A stretch of DNA of 64,000 nt from an uncultured Clostridia bacterium (lineage in GTDB: Bacteria > Bacillota > Clostridia > Oscillospirales > Ruminococcaceae). The DNA is taken from contig CANQRG010000003.1 in the NCBI GenBank assembly GCA_947626165.1, positions 72,375 to 136,374 on the forward strand, in the 5' to 3' direction. The notes under the pieces were generated by a model that was not told the origin of the DNA, ran no database searches, and saw nothing but the letters and a program-made list of their open reading frames with translations. A program made the position numbers and the translations under genes. This document shows, in pieces, positions 38,110 through 46,435 of the stretch; within the stretch, counting starts at the first letter, position 1; each line of letters starts with the position of its first letter.

Positions 38110-40341
38110 TTAACATGAAGTGCAAACGGCTGGAATATTAGAAGCCTTATACCAACCCGTAGCGGTTGACCAGCAATTTGAGCCGGCAATCAAGCCTGAT
38201 CTTCTGCAATATTTAAGCTGCTGAACATTATCAGGAACATCAAAATCCGTTTTTGTTGATGAGTTAGCAATATCTCCGAAAACATTTCTCCAGATAGCGC
38301 CGATATTCTGATACTCGCTTGACGAGATTTGTTTAGCCTTCTTTGCATATCCTACCCAAACTCCGCTTACATATGAAGGTGAACAGCTTACAAATGTGAG
38401 GTTGTGCCACTTATCAGAAGTACCTGTCTTGCCGACTAAATCAACATTACTTAGCCTTGCATATCTTCCTGTACCGTTTGAATTTGTTATAACCGTCTGC
38501 ATCATACGGTTCATAACAAACGCTGTAGATTTATCTATTGCCTGCTCAGGCTCATACTTATTCTCGTAAATTACGTTTCCTTCCCTGTCTACCATCTTTG
38601 AAATAAACGTAGGCTCAAAATACTGACCGCCGTTTCCGAACATCTCATAGGCTGCAACGAGTTCCTCTAAAATTAGTCCGTTTGTCAAGGCACCAACTAC
38701 CATAGGCGAATAGTTAGGGTCTTTATTGATATCAAGAGTTGAGATGTGAAGTGTGTTTTGCAGGAAATTATAGCTGTAAGAAGGAGTAAGCTTTTCAACT
38801 ATCTGCGCTGGTGCAGTATTTAGCGACCTGTATATCATTTCAAAGGTGAAATAGTTGTTATACGACCAGTTGCTCGTACCTCCGTACTCAGAATAGTTTA
38901 TAGGCCATTTTTCTGTTGTATTATCCTTCTTTGTAATAGTAATAGGCTTGTCGTTGAAAATTGTAGACCAGGTAATCAAATCCTTATCAAGCGCCGGAGC
39001 ATAAGACGCAATAGGCTTGATAGATGAACCAGGCTGACGTGCTGACATTGTAGCTATGTTCCAGCCTCTTGACACCTTTTTCTTTCCTCTTCCACCTACA
39101 ACAGCCCTTACCCGACCTTTATAGTCCATAGCGATAAATGCGCTCTGCAGCTTGTCTGAACTCAGGGTGTAATTTGTAAAGTTAGAAGCGTCGAGATATT
39201 TTTTCTCAACCTTAGACTGCATATTCAGATTTACATTAGTATTTATCGTATATCCTCCGGCATTAAGCTTTTCCTCAGCCTCCTCAGTTGAAATATCATC
39301 ATACTCTGCAATTCTGTCAACAGCTTCATCTAATGTTGCGTCAACATAATATGACGTCACCCCTGTGTTCTGATACTTTCCAACGCTAACCGTGTTATCG
39401 CTTGTATAATCCTTGTCACCTGTGATAACCAGCTTCTCAGCAAGAGCTTCTTCATACTCGTTTGAAGAAATAGCGCCGTTATTTAGCATACATTTTAGGT
39501 TATAGTCATTAGTTCTTCCTACATTCTCATCATAGTTATCATAAGGATTGTAATCACCAGGGCTTGGAGTTATAGCCGCAAGACTTGCCGCCTCTTTAAT
39601 AGATAGCTCCGAAACATCCTTGCCAAAATAGAAATTAGCGGCTGCCTGCACGCCTGCAACATTGTTTCCCAGAGGTACTATGTTTAAGTATGCCTCTAAA
39701 ATCTCCTGCTTTGTATAAGCCTTTTCAACATTTATTGAACGGAAAATCTCACGGATTTTTCTCGCCATACCTTCTTTTCCGTCTGTAGCATTATCACCTG
39801 TTATGTTCTTTATAGTCTGCTGAGTTATAGTCGAACCGCCCTGCCTTGTGTCATAGAAATGCAAAAGCAGATTTGCAAACGAAGCGAAGGTTCTCTTAAA
39901 ATCAACTCCGTCGTGCATATTAAAACGCTCGTCCTCCGAACATACAAACGCGTCACAGACATGCTTTGGAATATCTGAATAATCTACCCATGTTCTCTTT
40001 TCTCCATTAGACGATAGAGAGTAATATAAAGCATACTTTTCAGAATCCTTATCATTTTTGTCGTAGTCAGGATTATTAGCGAGCAGTCTTGTCGTATAAG
40101 ACATCTGAACATTCTCAAGACTGACTACATTTGAAGAATCAGCAAAGTTCAGAATATATATAGTAAGGGCAGTTGCAAGAATAGAGCCTGTAATCACAAC
40201 AATCAAAAACAGTGAAAGAATAATAGTTCCAATTATTTTTAATATGCGAACAGCAGGCTTTTGCCGTCTTTTATTTTTACGCCCTTTGATGGTATTGCCT
40301 TTAAAATTCTTAGGCATATTTTTAATGTTGTCTTTTCTCAT
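38110..40341 (-). CDS. Penicillin-binding protein 1A (bifunctional, class A)
   Basis: 743 residues from the ATG at 40339-40341 (the ATG four codons earlier is only 2 nt from AAAGGAAG). A basic cytoplasmic head and a membrane anchor (about 35-65) precede a GT51 transglycosylase (CSEDERFNMHDGVD, RQGGSTITQQ) and a transpeptidase with SSIKP, SLN (RSLNTAPAQ) and KTGTS motifs. A cysteine-containing C-terminus (YCRRSGLIAGSNCW) follows, as in many clostridial PBP1A. Polymerises and cross-links peptidoglycan outside the membrane. Promoter at 40398-40426. Confidence 0.95.
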   Translation of the reverse strand: MRKDNIKNMPKNFKGNTIKGRKNKRRQKPAVRILKIIGTIILSLFLIVVITGSILATALTIYILNFADSSNVVSLENVQMSYTTRLLANNPDYDKNDKDSEKYALYYSLSSNGEKRTWVDYSDIPKHVCDAFVCSEDERFNMHDGVDFKRTFASFANLLLHFYDTRQGGSTITQQTIKNITGDNATDGKEGMARKIREIFRSINVEKAYTKQEILEAYLNIVPLGNNVAGVQAAANFYFGKDVSELSIKEAASLAAITPSPGDYNPYDNYDENVGRTNDYNLKCMLNNGAISSNEYEEALAEKLVITGDKDYTSDNTVSVGKYQNTGVTSYYVDATLDEAVDRIAEYDDISTEEAEEKLNAGGYTINTNVNLNMQSKVEKKYLDASNFTNYTLSSDKLQSAFIAMDYKGRVRAVVGGRGKKKVSRGWNIATMSARQPGSSIKPIASYAPALDKDLITWSTIFNDKPITITKKDNTTEKWPINYSEYGGTSNWSYNNYFTFEMIYRSLNTAPAQIVEKLTPSYSYNFLQNTLHISTLDINKDPNYSPMVVGALTNGLILEELVAAYEMFGNGGQYFEPTFISKMVDREGNVIYENKYEPEQAIDKSTAFVMNRMMQTVITNSNGTGRYARLSNVDLVGKTGTSDKWHNLTFVSCSPSYVSGVWVGYAKKAKQISSSEYQNIGAIWRNVFGDIANSSTKTDFDVPDNVQQLKYCRRSGLIAGSNCWSTATGWYKASNIPAVCTSC

Positions 40342-40397
40342 AACTATGCCCATCTTCCTTTCTTGTTGAAAAAATTTATCAATCTATATTCTTTTAA

Positions 40398-40426
40398 ATT
40401 ATAACATACATAGCCTTAAAAGTAAA
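40398..40426 (-). promoter_or_regulatory. Promoter of PBP1A gene (extended -10)
   Basis: TTTACT (40421-40426), 17 nt, TATAAT (40398-40403) with TGT directly before the -10. Confidence 0.6.
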
Positions 40427-40460
40427 GAGGCGGCTTGTCAATTAAACCTTTTGAATAGAG

Positions 40461-40895
40461 CTAAAACTCAATATTCAAATTATCATTAAACACTTCATAT
40501 ATCTCCGGAAAATCTCTTTTTGTTCTCACAGGTCTAAAATCTTTATTTACAAAGCAATGCGATGTTTTACCGACTGCCGACAGCTTGTCCGCTGTTAGAT
40601 TAGTGATCCTATACTCCACTGAAAACCTTACTCCGTTGAAATCCTTTAACATTGTATGAATTTCAAACTTGTCGTCAAATCTTATAGGGTGTTTATACTC
40701 GCATTCTGCTGACAAGACAGGTATCATCAGACCCGACTGCTCAACTTTTGAATAAGGATAGCCTATATACTCAAGCCAGTATATTCTTGCCTCTTCCATC
40801 CACCTTATATAATTTGAATGATGAACAATTCCCATTCCGTCGGTTTCATAGTAATATGCCTTTCTTGAAAAGGGTTTGTAATTGCTTTCACTCAT
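40461..40895 (-). CDS. Acyl-CoA thioesterase, YbgC/4-hydroxybenzoyl-CoA thioesterase family
   Basis: 144 residues, a single hot-dog fold. The active-site region YYETDGMGIVHHSNYIRWMEEAR matches the 4HBT signature with the catalytic Asp replaced in its usual neighbourhood by TDGMG. Likely hydrolyses short-chain acyl-CoA; the substrate is not deducible. Single-gene unit with a consensus promoter. Confidence 0.9.
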   Translation of the reverse strand: MSESNYKPFSRKAYYYETDGMGIVHHSNYIRWMEEARIYWLEYIGYPYSKVEQSGLMIPVLSAECEYKHPIRFDDKFEIHTMLKDFNGVRFSVEYRITNLTADKLSAVGKTSHCFVNKDFRPVRTKRDFPEIYEVFNDNLNIEF

Positions 40896-40945
40896 TTTAA
40901 ATTCCTTTCAATACTCAAAGTATTGTATTTATCCTTTTAAATATT

Positions 40946-40974
40946 ATTATATATTCTTTACTATTCTTTGTCAA
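40946..40974 (-). promoter_or_regulatory. Consensus SigA promoter of the thioesterase gene
   Basis: TTGACA (40969-40974), 17 nt, TATAAT (40946-40951). Confidence 0.8.
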
Positions 40975-40997
40975 TTAAGAAAGAATAATGCAAACCA

Positions 40998-41033
40998 TAA
41001 AAAATGCAGACAGCTAAACTATCTGCATTTTTC
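40998..41033 (-). terminator. Terminator of pgk-tpiA-gpmI
   Basis: AAAAATGCAGA and TCTGCATTTTTT arms on the minus strand, just after the gpmI stop. Confidence 0.85.
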
Positions 41034-41053
41034 AGTATTTTAACTTTATTAAA

Positions 41054-42628
41054 CTAAATCATACTGTCTTCCCAGCAAGAAGGCGCTTCTATACCCAAAA
41101 CCTTTGCAACAGTAGGAGCAACATTGGAAAGTCCATAGCTGCCCTCTTTTATGGTGTATTCGGTATTTTTATCATAAATGATAAAAGGAACTCTGTTAAG
41201 CGAGTGAGCCGTTCTTACCTGAATTTCTCCCTTTTTGTTCTTTTCAAGCATTTCGTCGGCATTTCCGTGATCGGCTGTTATCATAATTGTACAGTCGATG
41301 TCCTCACAAGCCTTGATAAGCCTTGAAAGCCCCAAATCAACCGACTCAACACCGATAATAGTTGCCGCCATACTTCCTGTATGACCTACCATATCGCCGT
41401 TCGGATAATTACACCTCAGAAAATCATATTTACCCGACTTGACAGCCTCAATCAAATCGTCAGTGATCTCCGCCGACTTCATCCAAGGTCTCTCGTCAAA
41501 CGAAACCTTGTCAGACGGTATCTCTTTCCATGTTTCAAGCTCTTCGCTGAACTTCTCAGACTTGTTTCCGTTCCAGAAGTATGTAACGTGTCCATACTTT
41601 TGGGTTTCGGAAACAGCGTAGGAACTTAAACCGTTTTTAACCAACAGTTCAGAAAGCGTATTTGTGATTTCAGGAGGACTTACCAGATATTTGCTTGGTA
41701 AATTCAAATCTCCGTCGTACTGCAACATTCCTGCAAATACAACATTCAGCTTTGGTCCTCTGTCAAAGAAAGTGAAATCATCATCGTCAAACGCCATAGA
41801 AAGCTCTATCGCTCTGTCGCCTCTGAAATTAAACAGAACAACGCTGTCGTTTTCAACAATTTTTCCTACAGGCTCTCCGTTCTCCGCAATAACGAAAGGC
41901 GGTAAGTCCTGATCGATTACTCCCTCGTTTTCCTTTCTGTAAGTTTCAATAGCGATAGTTGCGTTGTCGAATTGTCTGCCTTCGCCTAAAACGTGGGTTT
42001 TCCAGCCAAGCTCTACCATTCCCCAGTCTGCCTGATATCTGTCCATTGTTATCTTCATTCTTCCACCGCCGGAAGCTATCTTAGCGTCAAATGTGCTGTC
42101 GTTAAGCTCGCTCATACATCTTTCAAGGTCATCAATATACTGAAGCCCCGATGTAGCCGGAACATCTCTGCCGTCTAAAAGAACATGGCATCTCACCTTT
42201 GCAACACCCTGCTCCTTTGCCTTTTTTATCATAGTCTTGAGATGCGAAATGTTAGAGTGAACATTTCCATCAGAGAGAAGCCCGATAAAATGCAGAGTTG
42301 ACGAATGTGATTTTACATTCTCTACGACCTCGCCCCATGTTTCACTTGCGAACATCTTACCGCTTTCAATAGACTCGTTTACCAGCTTTGCTCCCTGCGA
42401 ATAAATCTGCCCGCAGCCGAGAGCATTGTGACCTACCTCGCTGTTTCCCATATCGTCGTCGGTAGGAAGTCCAACTGCGTCGCCGTGAGCCTTTAATGAC
42501 GTGTTAGGACACTCCTTTAAAAGTCTGTCAAGCGTAGGAGTATTTGCCTCTGTAACAGCGTCGCCAAGACCTGTAACACTGTTGCCGATGCCGTCCATTA
42601 CTACTAAAATAACAGGTTTTTTTGCCAT
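41054..42628 (-). CDS. gpmI: 2,3-bisphosphoglycerate-independent phosphoglycerate mutase
   Basis: Interconverts 3- and 2-phosphoglycerate with two Mn ions. 524 residues. Alkaline-phosphatase fold with metal residue D12 (VVMDGIG) and phospho-serine S63 in DDMGNSEVGHNA. The substrate loop (HVLLDGRDVPATSG) and C-terminal metal site (TADHGNADEM, RTAHSLN) are present. Last gene of the glycolytic cluster, 31 nt after tpiA. Mn dependence makes such enzymes pH-sensitive in sporulating bacteria, which fits the host. Confidence 0.98.
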   Translation of the reverse strand: MAKKPVILVVMDGIGNSVTGLGDAVTEANTPTLDRLLKECPNTSLKAHGDAVGLPTDDDMGNSEVGHNALGCGQIYSQGAKLVNESIESGKMFASETWGEVVENVKSHSSTLHFIGLLSDGNVHSNISHLKTMIKKAKEQGVAKVRCHVLLDGRDVPATSGLQYIDDLERCMSELNDSTFDAKIASGGGRMKITMDRYQADWGMVELGWKTHVLGEGRQFDNATIAIETYRKENEGVIDQDLPPFVIAENGEPVGKIVENDSVVLFNFRGDRAIELSMAFDDDDFTFFDRGPKLNVVFAGMLQYDGDLNLPSKYLVSPPEITNTLSELLVKNGLSSYAVSETQKYGHVTYFWNGNKSEKFSEELETWKEIPSDKVSFDERPWMKSAEITDDLIEAVKSGKYDFLRCNYPNGDMVGHTGSMAATIIGVESVDLGLSRLIKACEDIDCTIMITADHGNADEMLEKNKKGEIQVRTAHSLNRVPFIIYDKNTEYTIKEGSYGLSNVAPTVAKVLGIEAPSCWEDSMI

Positions 42629-42659
42629 TTGTATTTTCTCCTTAAAAATAATCTCTATA

Positions 42660-43427
42660 TTACTTTGAAGCCTCTTCCAATAAAACTCCGAACTTTTCAG
42701 CTACTAGCGACGCTCCTCCTATAAGACCGCCGTCAACGTCCTCTTTTGAAAGAAGTTCAGCACAGTTTTTCTCGTTCATAGAACCGCCGTACTGAATCGT
42801 AACCGCATCGGCAGTCGCTTTATCATAAAGCTTCGCCAGAGTGTCACGAATAAATTTGCAGACCTCCTGCGCCTGCTCGGCAGTAGCCGTCCTGCCCGTA
42901 CCTATCGCCCATACAGGTTCGTAAGCAATTATGCACTTCTTTAAATCATCAGCGCTGATATCATAAAAATCAAGCTTTATCTGACGTGCTATAACTTCCT
43001 CTGTAATGTTGCACTCGCGCTCCCACAAAAGCTCTCCTACGCAGACGATCGGTTTAAGCCCTGCTGCGAGAGCCGCCTTTGTTCTCTTGTTTACCGTTTC
43101 ATCTGTTTCTGCAAAATACTGCCTTCTCTCCGAGTGGCCTAGAATTACATACTCCACTCCCATCTCCGCAAGCATATCTGCTGAAATCTCGCCTGTGTAT
43201 GCTCCGCTCTTTTCAAAATGACAGTTCTCTGCTCCTACCTTGATATTTGTTCCCTCTGTGAGTGAAAGCGCTGTCTCAAGGTTTGTAAAAGGTACGCATA
43301 TTACAACTCCGCAGGTTTTATCCTTTGCAATAGGCTTTAATTCCTCGATCAGTGCCTTTGCCTCCGGTCTTGTCTTGTTCATTTTCCAGTTACCTGCTAT
43401 AACCGCTTGTCTTAAATCTTTTCTCAT
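42660..43427 (-). CDS. tpiA: Triosephosphate isomerase
   Basis: 255 residues. TIM barrel with catalytic K15 (AGNWKMN), H98 (ILGHSERR) and E170 (AYEPVWAIGTG), plus the phosphate-binding IQYGGS loop. It begins 79 nt after pgk, a gap containing a GC-rich stem-loop that may balance expression. Confidence 0.98.
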   Translation of the reverse strand: MRKDLRQAVIAGNWKMNKTRPEAKALIEELKPIAKDKTCGVVICVPFTNLETALSLTEGTNIKVGAENCHFEKSGAYTGEISADMLAEMGVEYVILGHSERRQYFAETDETVNKRTKAALAAGLKPIVCVGELLWERECNITEEVIARQIKLDFYDISADDLKKCIIAYEPVWAIGTGRTATAEQAQEVCKFIRDTLAKLYDKATADAVTIQYGGSMNEKNCAELLSKEDVDGGLIGGASLVAEKFGVLLEEASK

Positions 43428-43470
43428 TTTAATAACTCCTTTAGGTCATATTTTCTTTATCAAAATTTAA

Positions 43471-43494
43471 GGACTGCCCTCATTTGGGCAATCC
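43471..43494 (-). promoter_or_regulatory. Stem-loop between pgk and tpiA
   Basis: GGATTGCCC and GGGCAGTCC arms (one G-U) around a 6-nt loop, without a T-run. It looks like an mRNA-stabilising or partly attenuating hairpin rather than a full terminator. Confidence 0.5.
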
Positions 43495-43506
43495 TCATTA
43501 TTTTAA

Positions 43507-44718
43507 TTACTTATCAGCAATAACGTCAATGCCCGGCAGAACCTTACCCTCAAGATATTCAAGAGATGCTCCTCCGCCTGTCGAAATATGCGACATCTTG
43601 TCTGCAAAGCCAAGCTGAATTACTGCTGCCGCTGAATCTCCTCCGCCGATAATCGTTGTAGCGTCTGTATCTGCCAGAGATTGTGCAACCGCTATAGTTC
43701 CCTTAGCAAGAACAGGGTTCTCAAACACTCCCATAGGTCCGTTCCATACAACCGTCTTAGCCGACTTAACTGCCTCAGCATAAAGCTCAGCTGTCTTTGT
43801 ACCGATGTCAAGTCCCATCTTGTCTGACGGAATACTGTCGCTCGATACGACCTCTATATCAATTTCAGCGTCGATTGGGTCAGGGAATGACGCTGCTATT
43901 GTCGTGTCAACAGGAAGCAAAAGCTTCTTGCCGAGCTTTTCTGCCTTTTCAATCATTTCTTTGCAGTAGTCTATTTTAGTATCGTCAACAAGAGAGGTTC
44001 CTACCTCTTTGCCCTGTGCCTTTAAGAATGTATATGCCATTCCTCCGCCAATAATAAGAGTATCGCATTTCTCCAGAAGATTTGATATAACATTCAGCTT
44101 GTCTGCAACCTTTGCTCCGCCCAGAATTGCAACGAAAGGTCTTTCAGGATCTTCTACTGCGTTTCCAAGATAGTTTATCTCCTTCTGCATCAGATATCCT
44201 ACTGCTGTATCCTTGATATGATTTGTAACGCCTGCTGTCGAGCAGTGCGCTCTGTGAGCCGAACCAAAAGCGTCCATTACAAATACATCTGCAAGTGACG
44301 CAAGCTCCTCGCTGAACGGCTCTAGATTCTTTGTTTCCTCTTTTCTGAATCTTGTGTTCTGTAAAAGTACAACGTCTCCGTCGTTCATCGCCTCAACTGC
44401 CGCTTTTGCATTTTCGCCGACTACCTCGTCGTCATTTGCAAAAACAACCTCTTTGCCTAAAAGCTCTGAAAGTCTTACCGCAACCGGAGCAAGCGAAAAC
44501 TTCTCCTCAGGACCGTTCTTAGGCTTACCCAAGTGTGAGCAAAGAATAACCTTTCCACCGTCGGAAATCAGCTTCTTGATTGTAGGCAATGCCGCTGTGA
44601 TTCTGTTATCGTTTGTGATAACGCCGTCTTTCAGCGGTACGTTAAAGTCGCAGCGCACTAAAACCTTCTTTCCTTTTACATTAATGTCATCAACTGTTAC
44701 CTTGTTTAGACCTGCCAT
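43507..44718 (-). CDS. pgk: Phosphoglycerate kinase
   Basis: 403 residues. Transfers phosphate from 1,3-bisphosphoglycerate to ADP. N-domain substrate residues in VRCDFNVPL and DNRI; hinge and nucleotide site with [19 protein letters not shown] and the GGGDSAAAV phosphate loop. First gene of pgk-tpiA-gpmI; gap is not adjacent. Promoter at 44780-44808. Confidence 0.98.
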   Translation of the reverse strand: MAGLNKVTVDDINVKGKKVLVRCDFNVPLKDGVITNDNRITAALPTIKKLISDGGKVILCSHLGKPKNGPEEKFSLAPVAVRLSELLGKEVVFANDDEVVGENAKAAVEAMNDGDVVLLQNTRFRKEETKNLEPFSEELASLADVFVMDAFGSAHRAHCSTAGVTNHIKDTAVGYLMQKEINYLGNAVEDPERPFVAILGGAKVADKLNVISNLLEKCDTLIIGGGMAYTFLKAQGKEVGTSLVDDTKIDYCKEMIEKAEKLGKKLLLPVDTTIAASFPDPIDAEIDIEVVSSDSIPSDKMGLDIGTKTAELYAEAVKSAKTVVWNGPMGVFENPVLAKGTIAVAQSLADTDATTIIGGGDSAAAVIQLGFADKMSHISTGGGASLEYLEGKVLPGIDVIADK

Positions 44719-44779
44719 TTAATACGACATCCTCTCTTGTAAATATTATCACTGCTAAATTAATAACAGCATTTCTATT

Positions 44780-44808
44780 ATTGTATAACAAAAGGCAATA
44801 AAATTCAA
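44780..44808 (-). promoter_or_regulatory. SigA-type promoter of pgk-tpiA-gpmI
   Basis: TTGAAT (44803-44808), 17 nt, TACAAT (44780-44785). Confidence 0.65.
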
Positions 44809-44835
44809 TAGTTTTATCAGAATTTTACCATTAGT

Positions 44836-44862
44836 TAAAAAAACCGACATCTTACCTATCGG
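44836..44862 (-). terminator. Terminator of the RHH gene array
   Basis: GCCGATA and TGTCGGT arms followed by TTTTTT on the minus strand, directly after the last array gene. Confidence 0.75.
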
Positions 44863-44866
44863 CTCG

Positions 44867-45064
44867 CTAATCTGTTTTTTCCTTGTCCGTTTCCATAGCT
44901 TCATCAACTAATCTATTAAGAAACTTATTTAAAGAGCCATCGTGATTTTTAGCATAAGCTACAATTTTCTCCTTTTTTCCTATTGGCACTCTCATTTCAA
45001 GTCTCTCATAATGATTTTTATTATACTTTGCATTTGCTCTTATCTTTGCTTTACTTGCTGGCAT
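44867..45064 (-). CDS. Ribbon-helix-helix (Arc/CopG-like) small protein, array copy 5 (last)
   Basis: 65 residues. A basic N-terminal leader (MPASKAKIRANAKYNK) precedes a likely RHH fold: strand YERLEMRVPIGKKEK, helix KIVAYAKNHD, turn GS, helix LNKFLNRLVDEAM. RHH dimers bind DNA with the paired strands. Most similar by eye to the first-transcribed copy at 45859. Its tail (METDKEKTD) differs from the MERDKGKDK/RDNRKDK tails upstream, which double as a ribosome site for the next gene; here no gene follows and a terminator does. Function unknown; regulator or antitoxin-like are options. Confidence 0.8.
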   Translation of the reverse strand: MPASKAKIRANAKYNKNHYERLEMRVPIGKKEKIVAYAKNHDGSLNKFLNRLVDEAMETDKEKTD

Positions 45065-45066
45065 AA

Positions 45067-45264
45067 TTATTTATCCTTTCTATTATCTCTATCTATTGTC
45101 TCATCAACTGCTCGTTTAAGAAATTTATTCAAAGATCCGTCATGCTTAACTGCATGGGCTAATATATATTCCTTTTCACCCTTAGCAATTCTCATTTCCA
45201 GTCTATCATAATGACTTTTAATATACTTTTGAGTTGCTTTTATCTGGGCTTTACTAGCTGGCAT
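45067..45264 (-). CDS. Ribbon-helix-helix small protein, array copy 4
   Basis: 65 residues, same plan as its neighbours: MPASKAQIKATQKYIKSHY, strand DRLEMRIAKGEKEY, helix, GS turn, NKFLKRAVDETI. The codons for the final RKDK contain AGAAAGGAT and the stop is 2 nt from the next ATG, so translation should pass directly to the next copy. Period to its neighbours is exactly 200 nt. Confidence 0.8.
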   Translation of the reverse strand: MPASKAQIKATQKYIKSHYDRLEMRIAKGEKEYILAHAVKHDGSLNKFLKRAVDETIDRDNRKDK

Positions 45265-45266
45265 AA

Positions 45267-45464
45267 TTATTTATCCTTTCCCTTATCCCTTTCCATAGCT
45301 TCAATAATTGCTCGGTTAAGAAATTTATTTAATGAGCCATCATATTTAATTGCATGAGCTGATATATTTTCCTTTTGACCCTTTGGAATTCTAATATAAA
45401 TTCCATCATAATGCTTTTTATTATATTTTTCATGTGCTTTTATTTGGGCTTTACTAGCCGGCAT
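45267..45464 (-). CDS. Ribbon-helix-helix small protein, array copy 3
   Basis: 65 residues. MPASKAQIKAHEKYNKKHYDG, strand GIYIRIPKGQKEN, helix ISAHAIKYDGS, helix LNKFLNRAIIEAM, tail ERDKGKDK. The strand, which would contact DNA, differs most here (IYIRI against LEMRV), so its DNA preference may differ. Stop and next start are 2 nt apart with an AAAGGAT ribosome site inside the tail codons. Confidence 0.8.
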   Translation of the reverse strand: MPASKAQIKAHEKYNKKHYDGIYIRIPKGQKENISAHAIKYDGSLNKFLNRAIIEAMERDKGKDK

Positions 45465-45466
45465 AA

Positions 45467-45829
45467 TTATTTATCCTTTCCCTTATCTCTTTCCATAGCT
45501 TCATCAATAATACGGTTAATAAATTCATCAATACTTTCATCACGTTTGAGTGCATCGTATCTTATTACACTCTTTTTCCCTTTTGGCAGTTTAAGCCTAA
45601 TAACATCATAATTTGCTACTTTGCCAAAATCACTAAATTCCAAAATATCTCCTATATCACATTCAAGCAAATTACACAGCTTTGAAAGAATTTCATAAGA
45701 TACACTTTTATTATGCCTTAATCGATGAATTGCAGATTCAGAAATTAATTTTTCATTTCTCAAACGTGTTGTATTATAGCCTTTTTCTTTTAGCTCCGCT
45801 AAAACATTTATTTTATACTCAATAGACAT
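45467..45829 (-). CDS. Cro/CI-type HTH fused to an RHH domain, array copy 2
   Basis: 120 residues. Residues about 1-66 form an XRE-like helix-turn-helix (ISESAIHRLRHNKSVSYEILSKLCNLLECDIGDILEF, HTH_26 style). Residues about 72-115 form the array's RHH unit (YDVIRLKLPKGKKSV, helix, ESIDEFINRIIDEAM) with the same MERDKGKDK tail as copy 3. A fusion of two DNA-binding folds that are usually separate. Ribosome site AAGGAG ten nt upstream, preceded by a TTAACC/GGTTAA inverted repeat. Probably the regulator of the array, an inference. Confidence 0.8.
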   Translation of the reverse strand: MSIEYKINVLAELKEKGYNTTRLRNEKLISESAIHRLRHNKSVSYEILSKLCNLLECDIGDILEFSDFGKVANYDVIRLKLPKGKKSVIRYDALKRDESIDEFINRIIDEAMERDKGKDK

Positions 45830-45858
45830 ATTTTTTATACTCCTTAACCTTTTTTAGG

Positions 45859-46056
45859 TTAATTATCCTTTTCCTCGTCCTTATCCATAGCCTCATCAAC
45901 TAATCGATTAAGAAACTTATTTAAAGAGCCGTCGTGCTTTTTGGCATAAGCTACAATTTTCTCCTTTTTTCCTTTTGGAACTTTCATTTCAAGCCTGTCA
46001 TAGTGCTCTTTATTATATTTAGCAATAACTTGTATCATATTTTTACTATCTGACAT
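45859..46056 (-). CDS. Ribbon-helix-helix small protein, array copy 1 (first transcribed)
   Basis: 65 residues. MSDSKNMIQVIAKYNKEHY, strand DRLEMKVPKGKKEK, helix IVAYAKKHDGS, helix LNKFLNRLVDEAM, acidic tail DKDEEKDN. Ribosome site GAGGTAGGA. It faces the divergent promoter region with twin palindromes (46154-46187), the likely operator. Lies 29 nt before the HTH-RHH fusion. Confidence 0.8.
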   Translation of the reverse strand: MSDSKNMIQVIAKYNKEHYDRLEMKVPKGKKEKIVAYAKKHDGSLNKFLNRLVDEAMDKDEEKDN

Positions 46057-46132
46057 ATTTCCTACCTCGCTTCAATAGTCTTTTTATACATTATAATCAA
46101 TTAATCTGAATAAATTTATATGTTTTTTGTCT

Positions 46133-46195
46133 ATTATATCTATTGACAAAACTTATATCGATATATTATTATATTTATATCGATATAAGTATAAT
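46133..46195. promoter_or_regulatory. Divergent promoter/operator region with twin TATATCGATATA palindromes
   Basis: Two identical 12-bp palindromes TATATCGATATA (46154-46165, 46176-46187), centres 22 nt apart, lie within a perfect 15-bp inverted repeat (46151-46165 with 46176-46190). Plus-strand promoter elements are TTGACA (46143-46148) with TATTAT at an 18-nt spacing, or TATAAT (46190-46195). The minus strand has TATAAT at 46133-46138. The palindromes overlap both directions, as expected of operators for dimeric RHH or HTH proteins encoded next door. Confidence 0.75.
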
Positions 46196-46220
46196 TTGAT
46201 TAACAAAGGACGTGACATCA

Positions 46221-46424
46221 ATGAATAACCAAATCAAAGTTATTGAAATTGACAAAATTAATCAGCAAGCTGAAATACTGTCGGGGCTTTCCCATGTTTG
46301 TGCAATGTATCTAAGCTTTACAGATGAGAATGAATTTCTACAAAAAGCACTTGAATGTCTTATGAATGAAGCATACAATCATCAATACTACTGCAAATTA
46401 CTTCTTGAGAAAATCGAAAAATAA
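46221..46424 (+). CDS. Small hypothetical protein divergent from the RHH array
   Basis: 67 residues from the ATG at 46221 (AAAGGA upstream; a GTG three codons earlier overlaps spacing). The sequence (IKVIEIDKINQQAEILSGLSHVCAMYL, FLQKALECLMNEAYNHQYYCKLLLEKI) predicts a short strand and two or three helices. I recognise no domain. Because it shares the operator region with the array it is probably co-regulated; a toxin, partner or regulator are all possible and none is shown. Confidence 0.65.
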   Translation: MNNQIKVIEIDKINQQAEILSGLSHVCAMYLSFTDENEFLQKALECLMNEAYNHQYYCKLLLEKIEK

Positions 46425-46435
46425 TTATTTATTTT

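Noticed and set aside
44867-45464. CRISPR or other tandem-repeat array because of the 200-nt period
   Set aside because: The repeated units are full protein genes with diverged sequence; no short identical repeats with unique spacers exist.
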